DNA of 64,000 nucleotides. Origin: Rhizobium leguminosarum. GTDB taxonomy: Bacteria > Pseudomonadota > Alphaproteobacteria > Rhizobiales > Rhizobiaceae. Below, piece by piece: positions 17,359 through 26,451 of the stretch. Position numbers and translations under genes: made by a program. The stretch's first letter is position 1. Every line of letters starts with the position of its first letter. The stretch lies in the NCBI RefSeq assembly GCF_002953715.1, contig NZ_CP025013.1:868001-932000 (forward strand), in the 5' to 3' direction. Under the pieces are notes generated by a model. That model searched no databases, had not been told where the DNA came from, and saw only the letters and a program-made list of their open reading frames with translations.

Positions 17359-17463
17359 TCGACGCTTCGCCTTAAAGGTGAAGCTATTATTTTTGTTAGG
17401 TAAATTCTCTTTGTCTCAGCCGCTGAGAAGAGCGAGTTTCGAGACTTTTGGCCCTTTTCTTAA

Positions 17464-17493
17464 TTGACACTTATATGATAAGTGACATATACG
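17464..17493 (+). promoter_or_regulatory. Promoter of the hyuA operon with embedded operator
   Basis: TTGACA at 17464-17469 and TATACG at 17488-17493 are spaced by 18 bp. Between them lies a perfect palindrome, CACTTAT-ATG-ATAAGTG (17468-17484). The 18 bases at 17475-17492 match 14 of 18 with a site upstream of the island's GntR gene. A bound repressor here would cover the promoter. The -35 and -10 calls are pattern-based. Confidence 0.65.
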
Positions 17494-17602
17494 AAGATCG
17501 TCAAGCAGAAATGTTGCAGCTTCGCTTGCAACAGTGAAGAATGGCAGGATCGATGATCGCGCAAGCGCGGCCTCGAACGTTAAGAAAGCGGGGAACAAAA
17601 CG

Positions 17603-19684
17603 GTGAGCAGCACGCCACGAAACTGCCGGGTGGGCGTCGATATCGGCGGCACCTTTACGGATATCGCTCTCGACATCGATGGGACGCTTCACTCGACGAA
17701 GATCCTGACGGACTATGCGGCGCCGGAGCGGGCGATCCTCAAGGGTGTGAAGGTCGTCGCCGACATGGCGGGCATCGCTCTTTCAGAGATCGGCATCCTC
17801 ATTCATGGTACGACGCTTGCCACCAACGCGCTCATCGAACGGCGCGGCGCCAAGACCGCCTTCGTGACGACGGAAGGTTTTCGCGACGTGCTCGAGATGC
17901 GCACAGAGAACCGTTTCGAGCAATATGATCTCAATATTTCCCTGCCGCCGGCTCTCATCGCGCGCGCGGATCGCTTCGTCGTGCGTGAGCGTATCGATGC
18001 GGCGGGCAAGGTTCTGCTTGATCTGGACGATGCTTCGGTCGCAGCCGTCGTCGAGAAGGTCGCGGCAGGCGGCTATGAAAGTGTCGCGATCGGCTTCATT
18101 CATGCCTATGCCAATGGCGCACACGAGATCGCCGTCCGCGACGCGATCCTGAAGCGCCTTCCTGGCCTCTCCGTTTCGATCTCGTCGGAGGTTTCTCCGC
18201 AGATGCGCGAATTCGAGCGCTTCAACACGGTCTGCGCCAACGCCTACGTCAAGCCGGCGATCAAATCCTATCTCGACCGTCTCATCGTGTCGCTGAAGGA
18301 TATCGGAGTCGGCTGCCCGGTCTTCATGATTCACTCCGGCGGCGGGATCGTCTCAGTCGAGAGCGCCTCCGAGTTTCCGGTCCGCCTGGTCGAATCCGGT
18401 CCGGCGGGCGGCGCGATCTTCGCGGCCGACATCGCCCGTCAATACGGACTCGACACGGTTCTTTCCTTCGACATGGGCGGCACGACCGCCAAGATCTGCC
18501 TGATCGAAAACCAGGTGCCGAAGACGGCCAAGACTTTCGAGGTCGCGCGCACCTATCGATTCCGCAAGGGATCCGGCATGCCGATCTCCATCCCTGTTGT
18601 CGAGATGGTCGAAATCGGCGCGGGTGGTGGTTCGATCGCTTCGGTCGACGCAATGCGTCAGATCCGCGTCGGGCCGCATTCGGCAGCCTCCGAGCCGGGC
18701 CCGGCCTGTTACCAGCGCGGTGGCAAGAATCCCACCGTCACCGATGCGGACCTGATCCTCGGCAAGCTCGATCCCGCCAATTTCGCCGGCGGCGCGATCC
18801 CGCTTTCCGTCGAGGCGAGCCGCCGGGCGATGAGCGACGATATCGGCTCGATCATCGGCCTCGACCCGGAAGCTTCCGCTTACGGCACGTGCGAAATGGT
18901 CGACGAAAACATGGCCAATGCCGGTCGCGTTCACACCGTCGAGAACGGCAAGAACATTTCCGATTTCACCATGATCACCTTCGGTGGCGCGGGACCGCTG
19001 CATGCCGCACGCCTCTGCGAAAAGATGGGAATCTCGACCTTCCTCGTTCCGCCGGGCGCCGGCGTCGGTTCCGCGATCGGTTTCCTCAAGGCGCCGTTCG
19101 GCTATGAGTCCGTCCGCAGCGCCGTCTTCAACCTGTCGAATTTCGAATATTTAGAGGCCAACCGCCTCCTGCAAGCCATGAAGGCCGAAGCACTCGGCTT
19201 CGTCGAAGGCGGGCTCGACGCAGGCTCCCCGGTGATCGAGCGCACGCTGTTCATGCGCTATGCCGGGCAGGGCTGGGATATCCCGGTCCCGCTTTCCGAC
19301 GACAATTTCGACGCCGCGAGCGCCGAGACGATCGCCGCCTTGTTCGAAAAGGAATATGAGCGCTTCTTCGGCCGCGCCATCGAGGGTCTCGATATCGAGA
19401 TCGTCAGTTGGTCGGTCAAGGCGAGTTCGCCGCTCCCGCCGGTGGAGCGCGTGCCCTCCGTCGCCGAAGGCAATGTCGTGCGGCAGGGCAAGACCCGACG
19501 CCTGTTCGAGGCTTCCCAAGGCGCCTATCTCGAAGCCGGCATTCACGAGCGCACCGGCCTGAAGTCCGGCGACGTGATCAAGGGCCCCGCCGTCATCGTC
19601 GAGCGTGAGACCTCAACCGTTCTCACGTCCTCCTTCAAGGCCATCGTTCAGCACGACGGCTGCCTTCTCGCAACCCGGATCTGA
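17603..19684 (+). CDS. hyuA: Hydantoinase/5-oxoprolinase family protein, alpha (HyuA) subunit
   Basis: 693 residues from the GTG at 17603, which has GGGGA eight bases ahead; an ATG at 17534 is an alternative. The ATPase-fold start GVDIGGTFTDIALD, HGTTLATNALIERRG, FDMGGTTAKICL and EPGPACYQRGG are typical of HyuA. With HyuB it forms an ATP-dependent enzyme that opens a lactam or imide ring (hydantoin, N-methylhydantoin, 5-oxoproline) or carboxylates a ketone. No gamma subunit of acetone carboxylase is present, which favours ring opening. First gene of a six-gene operon; the substrate is unknown. Confidence 0.88.
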   Translation: MSSTPRNCRVGVDIGGTFTDIALDIDGTLHSTKILTDYAAPERAILKGVKVVADMAGIALSEIGILIHGTTLATNALIERRGAKTAFVTTEGFRDVLEMRTENRFEQYDLNISLPPALIARADRFVVRERIDAAGKVLLDLDDASVAAVVEKVAAGGYESVAIGFIHAYANGAHEIAVRDAILKRLPGLSVSISSEVSPQMREFERFNTVCANAYVKPAIKSYLDRLIVSLKDIGVGCPVFMIHSGGGIVSVESASEFPVRLVESGPAGGAIFAADIARQYGLDTVLSFDMGGTTAKICLIENQVPKTAKTFEVARTYRFRKGSGMPISIPVVEMVEIGAGGGSIASVDAMRQIRVGPHSAASEPGPACYQRGGKNPTVTDADLILGKLDPANFAGGAIPLSVEASRRAMSDDIGSIIGLDPEASAYGTCEMVDENMANAGRVHTVENGKNISDFTMITFGGAGPLHAARLCEKMGISTFLVPPGAGVGSAIGFLKAPFGYESVRSAVFNLSNFEYLEANRLLQAMKAEALGFVEGGLDAGSPVIERTLFMRYAGQGWDIPVPLSDDNFDAASAETIAALFEKEYERFFGRAIEGLDIEIVSWSVKASSPLPPVERVPSVAEGNVVRQGKTRRLFEASQGAYLEAGIHERTGLKSGDVIKGPAVIVERETSTVLTSSFKAIVQHDGCLLATRI

Positions 19685-19694
19685 GGATAGTCAC

Positions 19695-21362
19695 ATGAAC
19701 CAATCCATGATCGATATCCATATGCAGGTCATGTGGAACCGGCTGATCTCAGTCGTCGAGGAGCAGGCGCAAACCCTGATCCGCACAGCCTTCTCCACCT
19801 CGGTTCGCGAGGCGGGCGATCTGTCGGCCGGCGTCTTCGACCTGGAAGGCCGTATGCTGGCGCAGGCGGTTACCGGCACGCCTGGCCACGTCAACGCCAT
19901 GGCGGAATCCGTCGCGCATTTCATTCGCGACATCGGGCCGGACAATATTTTTGAAGGCGACGTCTACATCACCAACGATCCTTGGAAGGGAACAGGCCAC
20001 CTGCACGACATCACCGTCGTCACGCCCTCCTTCCATCACGGCAAGCTGGTCGGCTATTTTGCCTCGACCGCGCATGTCGTCGATGTCGGTGGCCGCGGTT
20101 TCGGCCCGGATGCCCGCGAAGTTTATGAAGAGGGCATCTTCATTCCGATCATGAAGTTCTTCGAGCGCGGCGAGCTGAACCGGACGCTGATCCATATCGT
20201 CCGAAACAATGTTCGCGAAAACGATAAGGTCGTCGGCGACTTCTATGCGCTCGCCGCCTGCAACGAAACGGGCCAGCGCCGGCTGGTCGACATGCTGACG
20301 GAATTCAATCTCCCTGATCTGTCGACGATCGGCGGCTTCATCCTCAAGCACAGCCGCGAGGCAACGCTGGAGCGGCTGAAGAACCTTCCGCATGGCTCCT
20401 GGAACTATAGCCTCGACCTCGACGGCTATGACGAGCCGGTGCATCTCGCCGCCAAGCTGAGCATCGGCCCGGATGGCGTCGTGGTCGATTTCGACGGCAC
20501 CTCGGGCATGAGCAAGTTCGGCATCAATGTGCCGCTCGTCTATGCCAAGGCCTATGCCTGCTACGGCATCAAATGCGTCGTGGCGCCGGAAATCCCAAAC
20601 AATGCAGCCTCTCTCGCGCCCTTCGAGGTGGTGGCGCCGGAAGGCTGCATCCTCAATGCCAAGCGGCCGGCGCCGGTCGCCGTCCGCCACGTTCTCGGCC
20701 ATTTCGTCCCGGATCTCGTGCTGGGCGCGCTGCATCAGGCGCTTCCAGGCCAGGTCCCGGCGGAAGGTGCCAGCGCGCTCTGGAACCTGCATATGAGCGT
20801 GCGCCCCGTCTCCAATCAGATCGGCGGCAAGGGCGCGGAAATCCTGATGTTCAATTCCGGCGGCACCGGCGCCCGCGCCGCTCTCGATGGCTTGAACGCC
20901 ACCGCCTTTCCGAGCGGCGTGCACACGATGCCGATCGAGGCGACGGAGAATGTCGGCCCCGTCATCATCTGGCGCAAGGAGTTGCGCGAGGGATCAGGGG
21001 GTGCCGGCGCGCAGCGCGGCGGTCTCGGCCAGATGATCGAGATCGAAGCGGCCGAGGGCTTCAGCTTCCGCTTCTCCGCCATGTTCGACAGGCTTGGCCA
21101 CCCCGCACGCGGCCGCGAAGGCGGACTGAACGGCACGGCAGGCGCAGTTGCTCTCGACGACGGTACGGTTCTCAAGGGCAAGGGGCTGCAATTCGTGCCG
21201 GAAGGCCGGCGCCTGGTTCTGTCGCTTCCGGGCGGCGGCGGTTACGGCGATCCGGCACATCGCCCGACTGATGCGATCGAGCACGATCTGAAGCATGGAT
21301 ACATCACAGAAGAACAGGCTGAAGCCTACGGCAGGAGCCGGACTAAGGGAGGCAAGGCATGA
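19695..21362 (+). CDS. hyuB: Hydantoinase B/oxoprolinase family protein (HyuB) subunit
   Basis: 555 residues from the ATG at 19695 (GAGG eight bases ahead, 10 bp after the hyuA stop). Family marks include TSVREAGDLSAGVFD near the N-terminus, YITNDPWKGTGHLHDI and a C-terminal GSGGAGAQRGGLG glycine cluster. It is the partner subunit carrying much of the hydrolytic site. The W in NDPWKGTGHLHD replaces the more usual aromatic-glycine arrangement of this loop, so the ring substrate may differ from the characterised ones; this last point is inference. Its stop overlaps the aminotransferase start. Confidence 0.88.
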   Translation: MNQSMIDIHMQVMWNRLISVVEEQAQTLIRTAFSTSVREAGDLSAGVFDLEGRMLAQAVTGTPGHVNAMAESVAHFIRDIGPDNIFEGDVYITNDPWKGTGHLHDITVVTPSFHHGKLVGYFASTAHVVDVGGRGFGPDAREVYEEGIFIPIMKFFERGELNRTLIHIVRNNVRENDKVVGDFYALAACNETGQRRLVDMLTEFNLPDLSTIGGFILKHSREATLERLKNLPHGSWNYSLDLDGYDEPVHLAAKLSIGPDGVVVDFDGTSGMSKFGINVPLVYAKAYACYGIKCVVAPEIPNNAASLAPFEVVAPEGCILNAKRPAPVAVRHVLGHFVPDLVLGALHQALPGQVPAEGASALWNLHMSVRPVSNQIGGKGAEILMFNSGGTGARAALDGLNATAFPSGVHTMPIEATENVGPVIIWRKELREGSGGAGAQRGGLGQMIEIEAAEGFSFRFSAMFDRLGHPARGREGGLNGTAGAVALDDGTVLKGKGLQFVPEGRRLVLSLPGGGGYGDPAHRPTDAIEHDLKHGYITEEQAEAYGRSRTKGGKA

Positions 21363-22570
21363 ATATGATTGCATTCGAAAGCGCACGTGTTGCGACGATC
21401 AAGTCCTCGCCGTCGATGGCGGTGTCCGTCGCCGCCAAGGCGATGCGGGCCAAAGGAGAACATGTCGTCGACCTGTCGCTCGGCGAGCCCGATTTCGACA
21501 CACCTGATCATATCGTTCAGGCGGCGATCGAGGCCATGCGCAAGGGGCTGACCCGCTATACCGCGCCGGACGGCCTGGTGGAACTGCGCGAAGCGATCGT
21601 CGCCAAGTTCAAACGTGAGAACGGCCTCGACTACGCCATGGATGAGATCTCCATCGGCAACGGCGCCAAGCAGATACTCTTCAATGCATTCCTCGCCACG
21701 CTGGAGCCCGGCGACGAGGTGGTCGTGCCGGCGCCTTACTGGGTCTCCTACACCGACATCGTCATCCTGCACGGCGGCATTCCGAAGGTCGTGCCTTGCG
21801 GTGTCGAGCATGCCTTCAAGATCACAGCCGAGCGGCTGGAAGCGGCCATCACGCCGAAGACGCGTTGGTTCCTGTTCAATTCTCCGTCCAATCCGACGGG
21901 GGCGATCTATACGGCGGACGAACTGAAGGCGCTTGGCGCGGTGCTGGCGCGGCATCCCCACGTGGCGATCATGTCGGATGAGATCTACGAACATATCGTC
22001 TGCGGCGACGTGCCCTTCACGTCGTTCGTCGTCGCGTGCCCGGAGCTGAAGGACCGCACGCTCATCATCAACGGCGTATCCAAGGCCTATGCCATGACAG
22101 GATGGCGGCTCGGCTATGCGGCCGGCCCGCGGGAACTGACTAGGACCTTGAACAAGCTTCAGTCCCAGAGCACGACCTGCCCGTCCTCGATCACCCAGTT
22201 TGCGGCCGCCGCAGCGCTCAACGGTCCCCAGGACTTCGTCACGACGGCGGTTGCCGAATACAAGGCGCGCGGCGAACTGGTCGCAAGGAGCTTCAGCGCG
22301 ATACCCGGTCTTGATGTGCGGGCTCCGGAAGGCGCCTTCTACCTCTTTCCGAAATGCGCCCACTATATCGGCAAGACGGCGCCCGACGGCGCCAGGATTT
22401 CCAACGATACGGAACTGGCCTCCTATCTCCTCAGGGAGGGCAAGGTCGCAACCGTTCCCGGTGCCGCTTTCGGTGTCGAACCCTATATTCGCCTTTCCTT
22501 CGCAACATCGCGTGACAATCTTGCCATCGCCATCGAGCGTACCGCCGATGCACTGGCCAAACTTCGCTAA
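21359..22570 (+). CDS. Class I pyridoxal-phosphate aminotransferase (aspartate aminotransferase-like)
   Basis: 403 residues, full length for subgroup I-gamma aspartate aminotransferases. The cofactor lysine is in VSKAYAMTGWRLGYAAGP; FNSPSNPTGAIY is the conserved asparagine segment and ISLGEPDFDTP-type N-terminus appears as LSLGEPDFDTPDH. The ATG overlaps the hyuB stop (ATGA), so translation is coupled. In this operon it would turn the amino acid released by ring opening into a 2-oxo acid, which suits the TPP enzyme three genes downstream. That step is inferred. Confidence 0.88.
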   Translation: MNMIAFESARVATIKSSPSMAVSVAAKAMRAKGEHVVDLSLGEPDFDTPDHIVQAAIEAMRKGLTRYTAPDGLVELREAIVAKFKRENGLDYAMDEISIGNGAKQILFNAFLATLEPGDEVVVPAPYWVSYTDIVILHGGIPKVVPCGVEHAFKITAERLEAAITPKTRWFLFNSPSNPTGAIYTADELKALGAVLARHPHVAIMSDEIYEHIVCGDVPFTSFVVACPELKDRTLIINGVSKAYAMTGWRLGYAAGPRELTRTLNKLQSQSTTCPSSITQFAAAAALNGPQDFVTTAVAEYKARGELVARSFSAIPGLDVRAPEGAFYLFPKCAHYIGKTAPDGARISNDTELASYLLREGKVATVPGAAFGVEPYIRLSFATSRDNLAIAIERTADALAKLR

Positions 22571-22582
22571 AGGGAAAAATCG

Positions 22583-23395
22583 ATGACCGATTATCAGCGC
22601 ACGCTTCTGACCGGCGCGGCCGGCGCTCTGGGAACCCAGCTGCGCAAGTCAGGAACAAGGCTTGGCAAGATCGTCAGGCTGTCTGCACGCAAGCCCTGCG
22701 AGAACCTCGAGCCGCACGAGGAGGATTTCCCGGCGGACCTTTCCGACTTCGACGCCGTTTCGAAAGCCGTGGAGGGCTGCGACGCCATCATTCATATGGG
22801 CGGTCAGGGGCTGGAAGCCCCCTGGAACACCATCCTCAACGCCAACATCGTCGGCAGCTACAACATCTATGAGGCGGCACGGCAGCATGGCGTCAAGCGC
22901 ATCGTCTATGCCAGCTCCGTTCACGCCATCGGCTTTTACGAACGTACCGAGACGATCGACGGCAACGTTCCGACCCGCCCCGACAGTCTCTATGGCGTGT
23001 CGAAGACCTTCGTCGAAAACCTCGGCCGCTACTATTTCGACAAGTTCGGGATTGAGACCGTGAGCCTGCGCATCGGCTCGTCCTTCCCCGAGCCGACGGA
23101 CCGGCGCCACCTCATCACTTGGCTTTCCTATCGCGATTGCCGCCAGCTCGTCGAAAAGAGCCTGTCGGCCGAACGCGTCGGCTTCATGGTCGCCTATGGC
23201 ATGTCCAACAACAGCCGGGCGTTCTGGGACAACCGCACGGCGGCATCGCTTGGATACAAGCCGGAAGACAGCGCCGACGACTACGCGGACAAGGTCTTCG
23301 GTAAGACGAAACAGGGCGATCCCAACGATCCGGCGGTGCGCTTCCAGGGCGGCAGCTTTGCCGCCGCCGGCCACTATGAAGACGAGAAGAAGTGA
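22583..23395 (+). CDS. NAD-dependent epimerase/dehydratase family, uronate dehydrogenase-like
   Basis: 270 residues, an extended SDR of the size of Agrobacterium uronate dehydrogenase (Udh). LLTGAAGALG is the cofactor turn, YGVSK the catalytic Tyr/Lys pair, and SSVHAIGFY and RIGSSFPEP match Udh regions that hold the substrate. Udh oxidises an aldohexuronic acid to its lactone. Nothing else in the operon handles uronates, so this may be a paralogue acting on another lactol or hydroxy compound. It follows the aminotransferase by 12 bp. Confidence 0.78.
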   Translation: MTDYQRTLLTGAAGALGTQLRKSGTRLGKIVRLSARKPCENLEPHEEDFPADLSDFDAVSKAVEGCDAIIHMGGQGLEAPWNTILNANIVGSYNIYEAARQHGVKRIVYASSVHAIGFYERTETIDGNVPTRPDSLYGVSKTFVENLGRYYFDKFGIETVSLRIGSSFPEPTDRRHLITWLSYRDCRQLVEKSLSAERVGFMVAYGMSNNSRAFWDNRTAASLGYKPEDSADDYADKVFGKTKQGDPNDPAVRFQGGSFAAAGHYEDEKK

Positions 23396-23404
23396 GACGC
23401 CCTG

Positions 23405-24598
23405 ATGCAAGCTTCCAAGTCGTCCTATGACGTGGTGATCGTCGGCGGTGCAGTGGTCGGCAGTTCGACGGCATACTTTCTGGCGACCAACCCCGACTTC
23501 AACGGATCGGTCCTGGTGATCGAGAAGGACTGGACCTATCAGCGGTCGGCGACGGCGCTGTCCTCCAGCTCCATCCGCCATCAGTTTTCGAATGCGATCA
23601 ATGTCAAAGTCTCGCAGTTCGGGACGGAGTTCATCCGCCACTTCAAGGAAAACGTCACCGTCGACGACGACACGCCCGAGATCGGTTTTCATGAGGCCGG
23701 TTATCTGTTCCTCGCCGAGGACGATCGCGGCGACCAGGTTCTCCGGCGCAACCACGAGACCCAGGTTTCGTGCGGCGCGGAGGTGACGCTTCTCGATCCT
23801 GACGGTCTCGGCCGGCGGTTTCCCTGGCTGAACCTCGAAGGATTGACGCTCGGCAGCACCGGCGAGCGGGGCGAGGGCTGGTTCGACAGCGTCGGTCTGC
23901 TGCAGGGCTTTCGCAAGAAGGCGCGCGCGCTCGGCGTCGAATACATCGAAGACGAAGTCGTTGCCGTCAACAGAGAGGGAGACCGCATCGTTTCCGTGTC
24001 GACGAAGAGCGGCCAGACGATCGCCTGCGGCACGATGGTCAATACCTCAGGCACCAACGGCAAGAAAATCGCCCGCATGGCCGGGCTCGACGTCCCCGTG
24101 GAGCCGCGTCGACGCTCGCTGTTCGTCGTCGATTGCCGCACGCCCCTGGAAGGAAAGGTGGGCCTGACAATCGACCCCACGGGCGTCTTCTTCCGGCCCG
24201 AGGGTAAGTTTTATCTGATGGGCACCTATCCCAAACATGACCCTGAGGTAGATCCGAACGATTTCGACGTCATGCACGACGAATTCGACGAGGAAATCTG
24301 GCCGATCCTGGCGAACCGGGTTCCGGGCTTCGAGGCGATCAAGGTCGTCAATTCCTGGGCCGGCCACTATGACTATTGCACCCTCGATCACAATGTCGTC
24401 CTCGGACCACATACTGAGGTCAGCAATTTCCTCTTCGCAAACGGCTTTTCGGGGCACGGTCTCCAGCAGTCGCCGGCGATGGGACGGGGGCTCTCGGAAC
24501 TGATTACCTATGGCGGCTTCAAGACCCTTGATCTTTCGCCATTCGGCTACGAGCGGGTCGTAGCACAGCGCCCCTTCCTCGAAGACGCCGTCATTTAA
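23405..24598 (+). CDS. FAD-dependent oxidoreductase (DAO/sarcosine oxidase-like)
   Basis: 397 residues. The N-terminal Rossmann turn VVIVGGAVVGSSTAYFL and the acidic VIEKD bind FAD; the C-terminal NFLFANGFSGHGLQQSP closes the flavin site as in sarcosine oxidases and the DAO family, including the FOXRED1-like group. It should oxidise a secondary or N-methylated amine to an imine. In this operon that could demethylate or oxidise an N-substituted amino acid made by HyuAB, but the order of steps is not known. No signal peptide. Confidence 0.85.
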   Translation: MQASKSSYDVVIVGGAVVGSSTAYFLATNPDFNGSVLVIEKDWTYQRSATALSSSSIRHQFSNAINVKVSQFGTEFIRHFKENVTVDDDTPEIGFHEAGYLFLAEDDRGDQVLRRNHETQVSCGAEVTLLDPDGLGRRFPWLNLEGLTLGSTGERGEGWFDSVGLLQGFRKKARALGVEYIEDEVVAVNREGDRIVSVSTKSGQTIACGTMVNTSGTNGKKIARMAGLDVPVEPRRRSLFVVDCRTPLEGKVGLTIDPTGVFFRPEGKFYLMGTYPKHDPEVDPNDFDVMHDEFDEEIWPILANRVPGFEAIKVVNSWAGHYDYCTLDHNVVLGPHTEVSNFLFANGFSGHGLQQSPAMGRGLSELITYGGFKTLDLSPFGYERVVAQRPFLEDAVI

Positions 24599-24620
24599 CG
24601 AACAGCAGAGGGGCTCCCCG

Positions 24621-26306
24621 ATGAAAAACGAAACATCCAAGCGCAGCGGCGGGCAGGTGCTCGTCGATGCCTTGCGAATCCATGGTGTCGAGCGCGTGTT
24701 CGGCGTGCCGGGCGAAAGCTATCTTGCTGCCCTCGACGCCCTTCACGACGTGGAAGACGCCATCGAATTCATAGTCTGCCGGCAGGAAGGCGGCGCCGCC
24801 TATATGGCGGAAGCCTACGGCAAGATGACCGGCAAACCCGGCATCTGCTTCGTGACCCGCGGGCCGGGCGCGACGAATGCTTCTGTGGGCGTGCACACGG
24901 CTTTCCAGGATTCCACACCGATGATCCTGTTCATCGGGCAGGTAGCGCGCGATCAGATGGAGCGCGAAGCGTTCCAGGAGATCGATTATCGCCGCATGTT
25001 CGGCCAGATGGCGAAGTGGGTCGTCGAGATCGAGGATGCCGCCCGCATCCCTGAGCTCATCAGCCAGGCATTCCACCGAGCCGTCAACGGCCGGCCGGGA
25101 CCCGTGGTCGTCGCTCTTCCGGAAGATATGCTGACCGATATGGTCGATGTTGCCGACACCCCTCCCTATAAGCGGGTTGAGGGTTTTGCCGGCCCGCCGC
25201 AATTCGAGGAATTGCTCGGCCTTCTCTCCGAGGCGAAGCGCCCGATGGTCGTCGTCGGCGGCGGCGGCTGGACGCAGCAGGCCGTTACCGACCTGAAGGC
25301 GTTTTCGGAAGCCTTCGGCCTGCCGATCGCTGCCTCCTTCCGCTGCCAGGATCTGTTCGACAATACGCACGAAAACTATGCCGGCGACCTTGGTCTTGCG
25401 GCGGGGCCGAAGCTGATCCGCCATATGAAGGATTGCGACCTGCTGATCTCCATCGGCGCCCGTCTCGGGGAGATGACGACTGGCGCCTATACGCTGATCG
25501 ACATTCCGGTTCCGAAGCAGTTGCTCGTTCACATTCATCCGGGGGCGGAGGAACTGGGGCGCGTTTATCACGCGCGATTGCCGATCAACGCCAGCGTCGC
25601 GGGTTTCCTGTCGCAGGCGGCAAAGCTGAAGCCGCCAGCTGCGCCGGTGTGGAAGGACTGGACCAGGACGGCCCATGCCGACTACCTCGAAAATCTCGCG
25701 CATCCCGAGGTTCCGGGTCCGGTGCAGATGGGCGATATCATGGAATGGCTGCGCGGCCATCTCAAGCCCGACGCCATCCTGACCACCGGCGCCGGCAATT
25801 ATTCCGCCTGGGCGCATCGCTTCTATCAGTATCGCACCTTTCGCACCCAGCTTGGACCGACGAACGGTTCCATGGGCTACGGCGTGCCGGCGGCGATCGC
25901 TGCCAAGATCACCGATCCCGCGCGCACGGTCGTTGCCTTCGCCGGCGACGGATGTTTCCTAATGAACGGCCAGGAACTCGCAACCGCCATGCAGTATGAC
26001 GCTTGCGTCATCTTCCTCGTCATCAACAACGGCATGTATGGCACGATCCGCATGCATCAGGAGCGCAGCTATCCCGGCCGCGTCTCCGGCACCCGCCTGA
26101 CGAACCCGGACTTTGCCTCGCTGGCGCGATCCTATGGCCTCCACGGTGAGACCGTGGAAAAGACCGGGGACTTCGCCGGCGCCTTCCAACGCTGCGAGGC
26201 ATCCGGCAAGCCGGGTCTCATCGAAATCCGGATCGACCCGGAAGCGCTGACACCGAAAATGAGCCTGACGCAAATTCGCGACCAGGCAATCGCCCAGGGA
26301 AAGTGA
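24621..26306 (+). CDS. Thiamine pyrophosphate-dependent enzyme (acetolactate synthase-like)
   Basis: 561 residues with the three domains of the family. The catalytic glutamate is in CRQEGGAAYMAEAYGK, and the cofactor motif runs from GDGCFLMNGQELATA to VINN. The FAD-site residues of true acetolactate synthase are not obvious. Relatives decarboxylate or ligate 2-oxo acids (AruI, benzoylformate decarboxylase, glyoxylate carboligase). After a transaminase, 2-oxo acid decarboxylation to an aldehyde is the simplest role. Last gene of the operon, 22 bp after the flavoprotein gene. Confidence 0.85.
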   Translation: MKNETSKRSGGQVLVDALRIHGVERVFGVPGESYLAALDALHDVEDAIEFIVCRQEGGAAYMAEAYGKMTGKPGICFVTRGPGATNASVGVHTAFQDSTPMILFIGQVARDQMEREAFQEIDYRRMFGQMAKWVVEIEDAARIPELISQAFHRAVNGRPGPVVVALPEDMLTDMVDVADTPPYKRVEGFAGPPQFEELLGLLSEAKRPMVVVGGGGWTQQAVTDLKAFSEAFGLPIAASFRCQDLFDNTHENYAGDLGLAAGPKLIRHMKDCDLLISIGARLGEMTTGAYTLIDIPVPKQLLVHIHPGAEELGRVYHARLPINASVAGFLSQAAKLKPPAAPVWKDWTRTAHADYLENLAHPEVPGPVQMGDIMEWLRGHLKPDAILTTGAGNYSAWAHRFYQYRTFRTQLGPTNGSMGYGVPAAIAAKITDPARTVVAFAGDGCFLMNGQELATAMQYDACVIFLVINNGMYGTIRMHQERSYPGRVSGTRLTNPDFASLARSYGLHGETVEKTGDFAGAFQRCEASGKPGLIEIRIDPEALTPKMSLTQIRDQAIAQGK

Positions 26307-26316
26307 TCGCAGGAAA

Positions 26317-26346
26317 AGGCGCCGCCTCAAAAAGCCGGCGGCGCCT
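26317..26346. terminator. Strong GC hairpin between the convergent operons
   Basis: AGGCGCCGCC (26317-26326) and GGCGGCGCCT (26337-26346) pair perfectly over 10 bp with a 10-nt loop, starting 11 bases after the TPP-enzyme stop. There is no T-run on either side, so it may stop transcription only in part or protect the 3' end. Confidence 0.5.
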
Positions 26347-26451
26347 CAGCAGACCAGCGGAAAGTGAAGTCGCTTGAGGGGCGTGAAAAAGGGCAAGAAA
26401 GGAGCGTAGGAAGCGTCGCAGCAAGCGGATCATCCTTTCCTTCCTCCTGAC

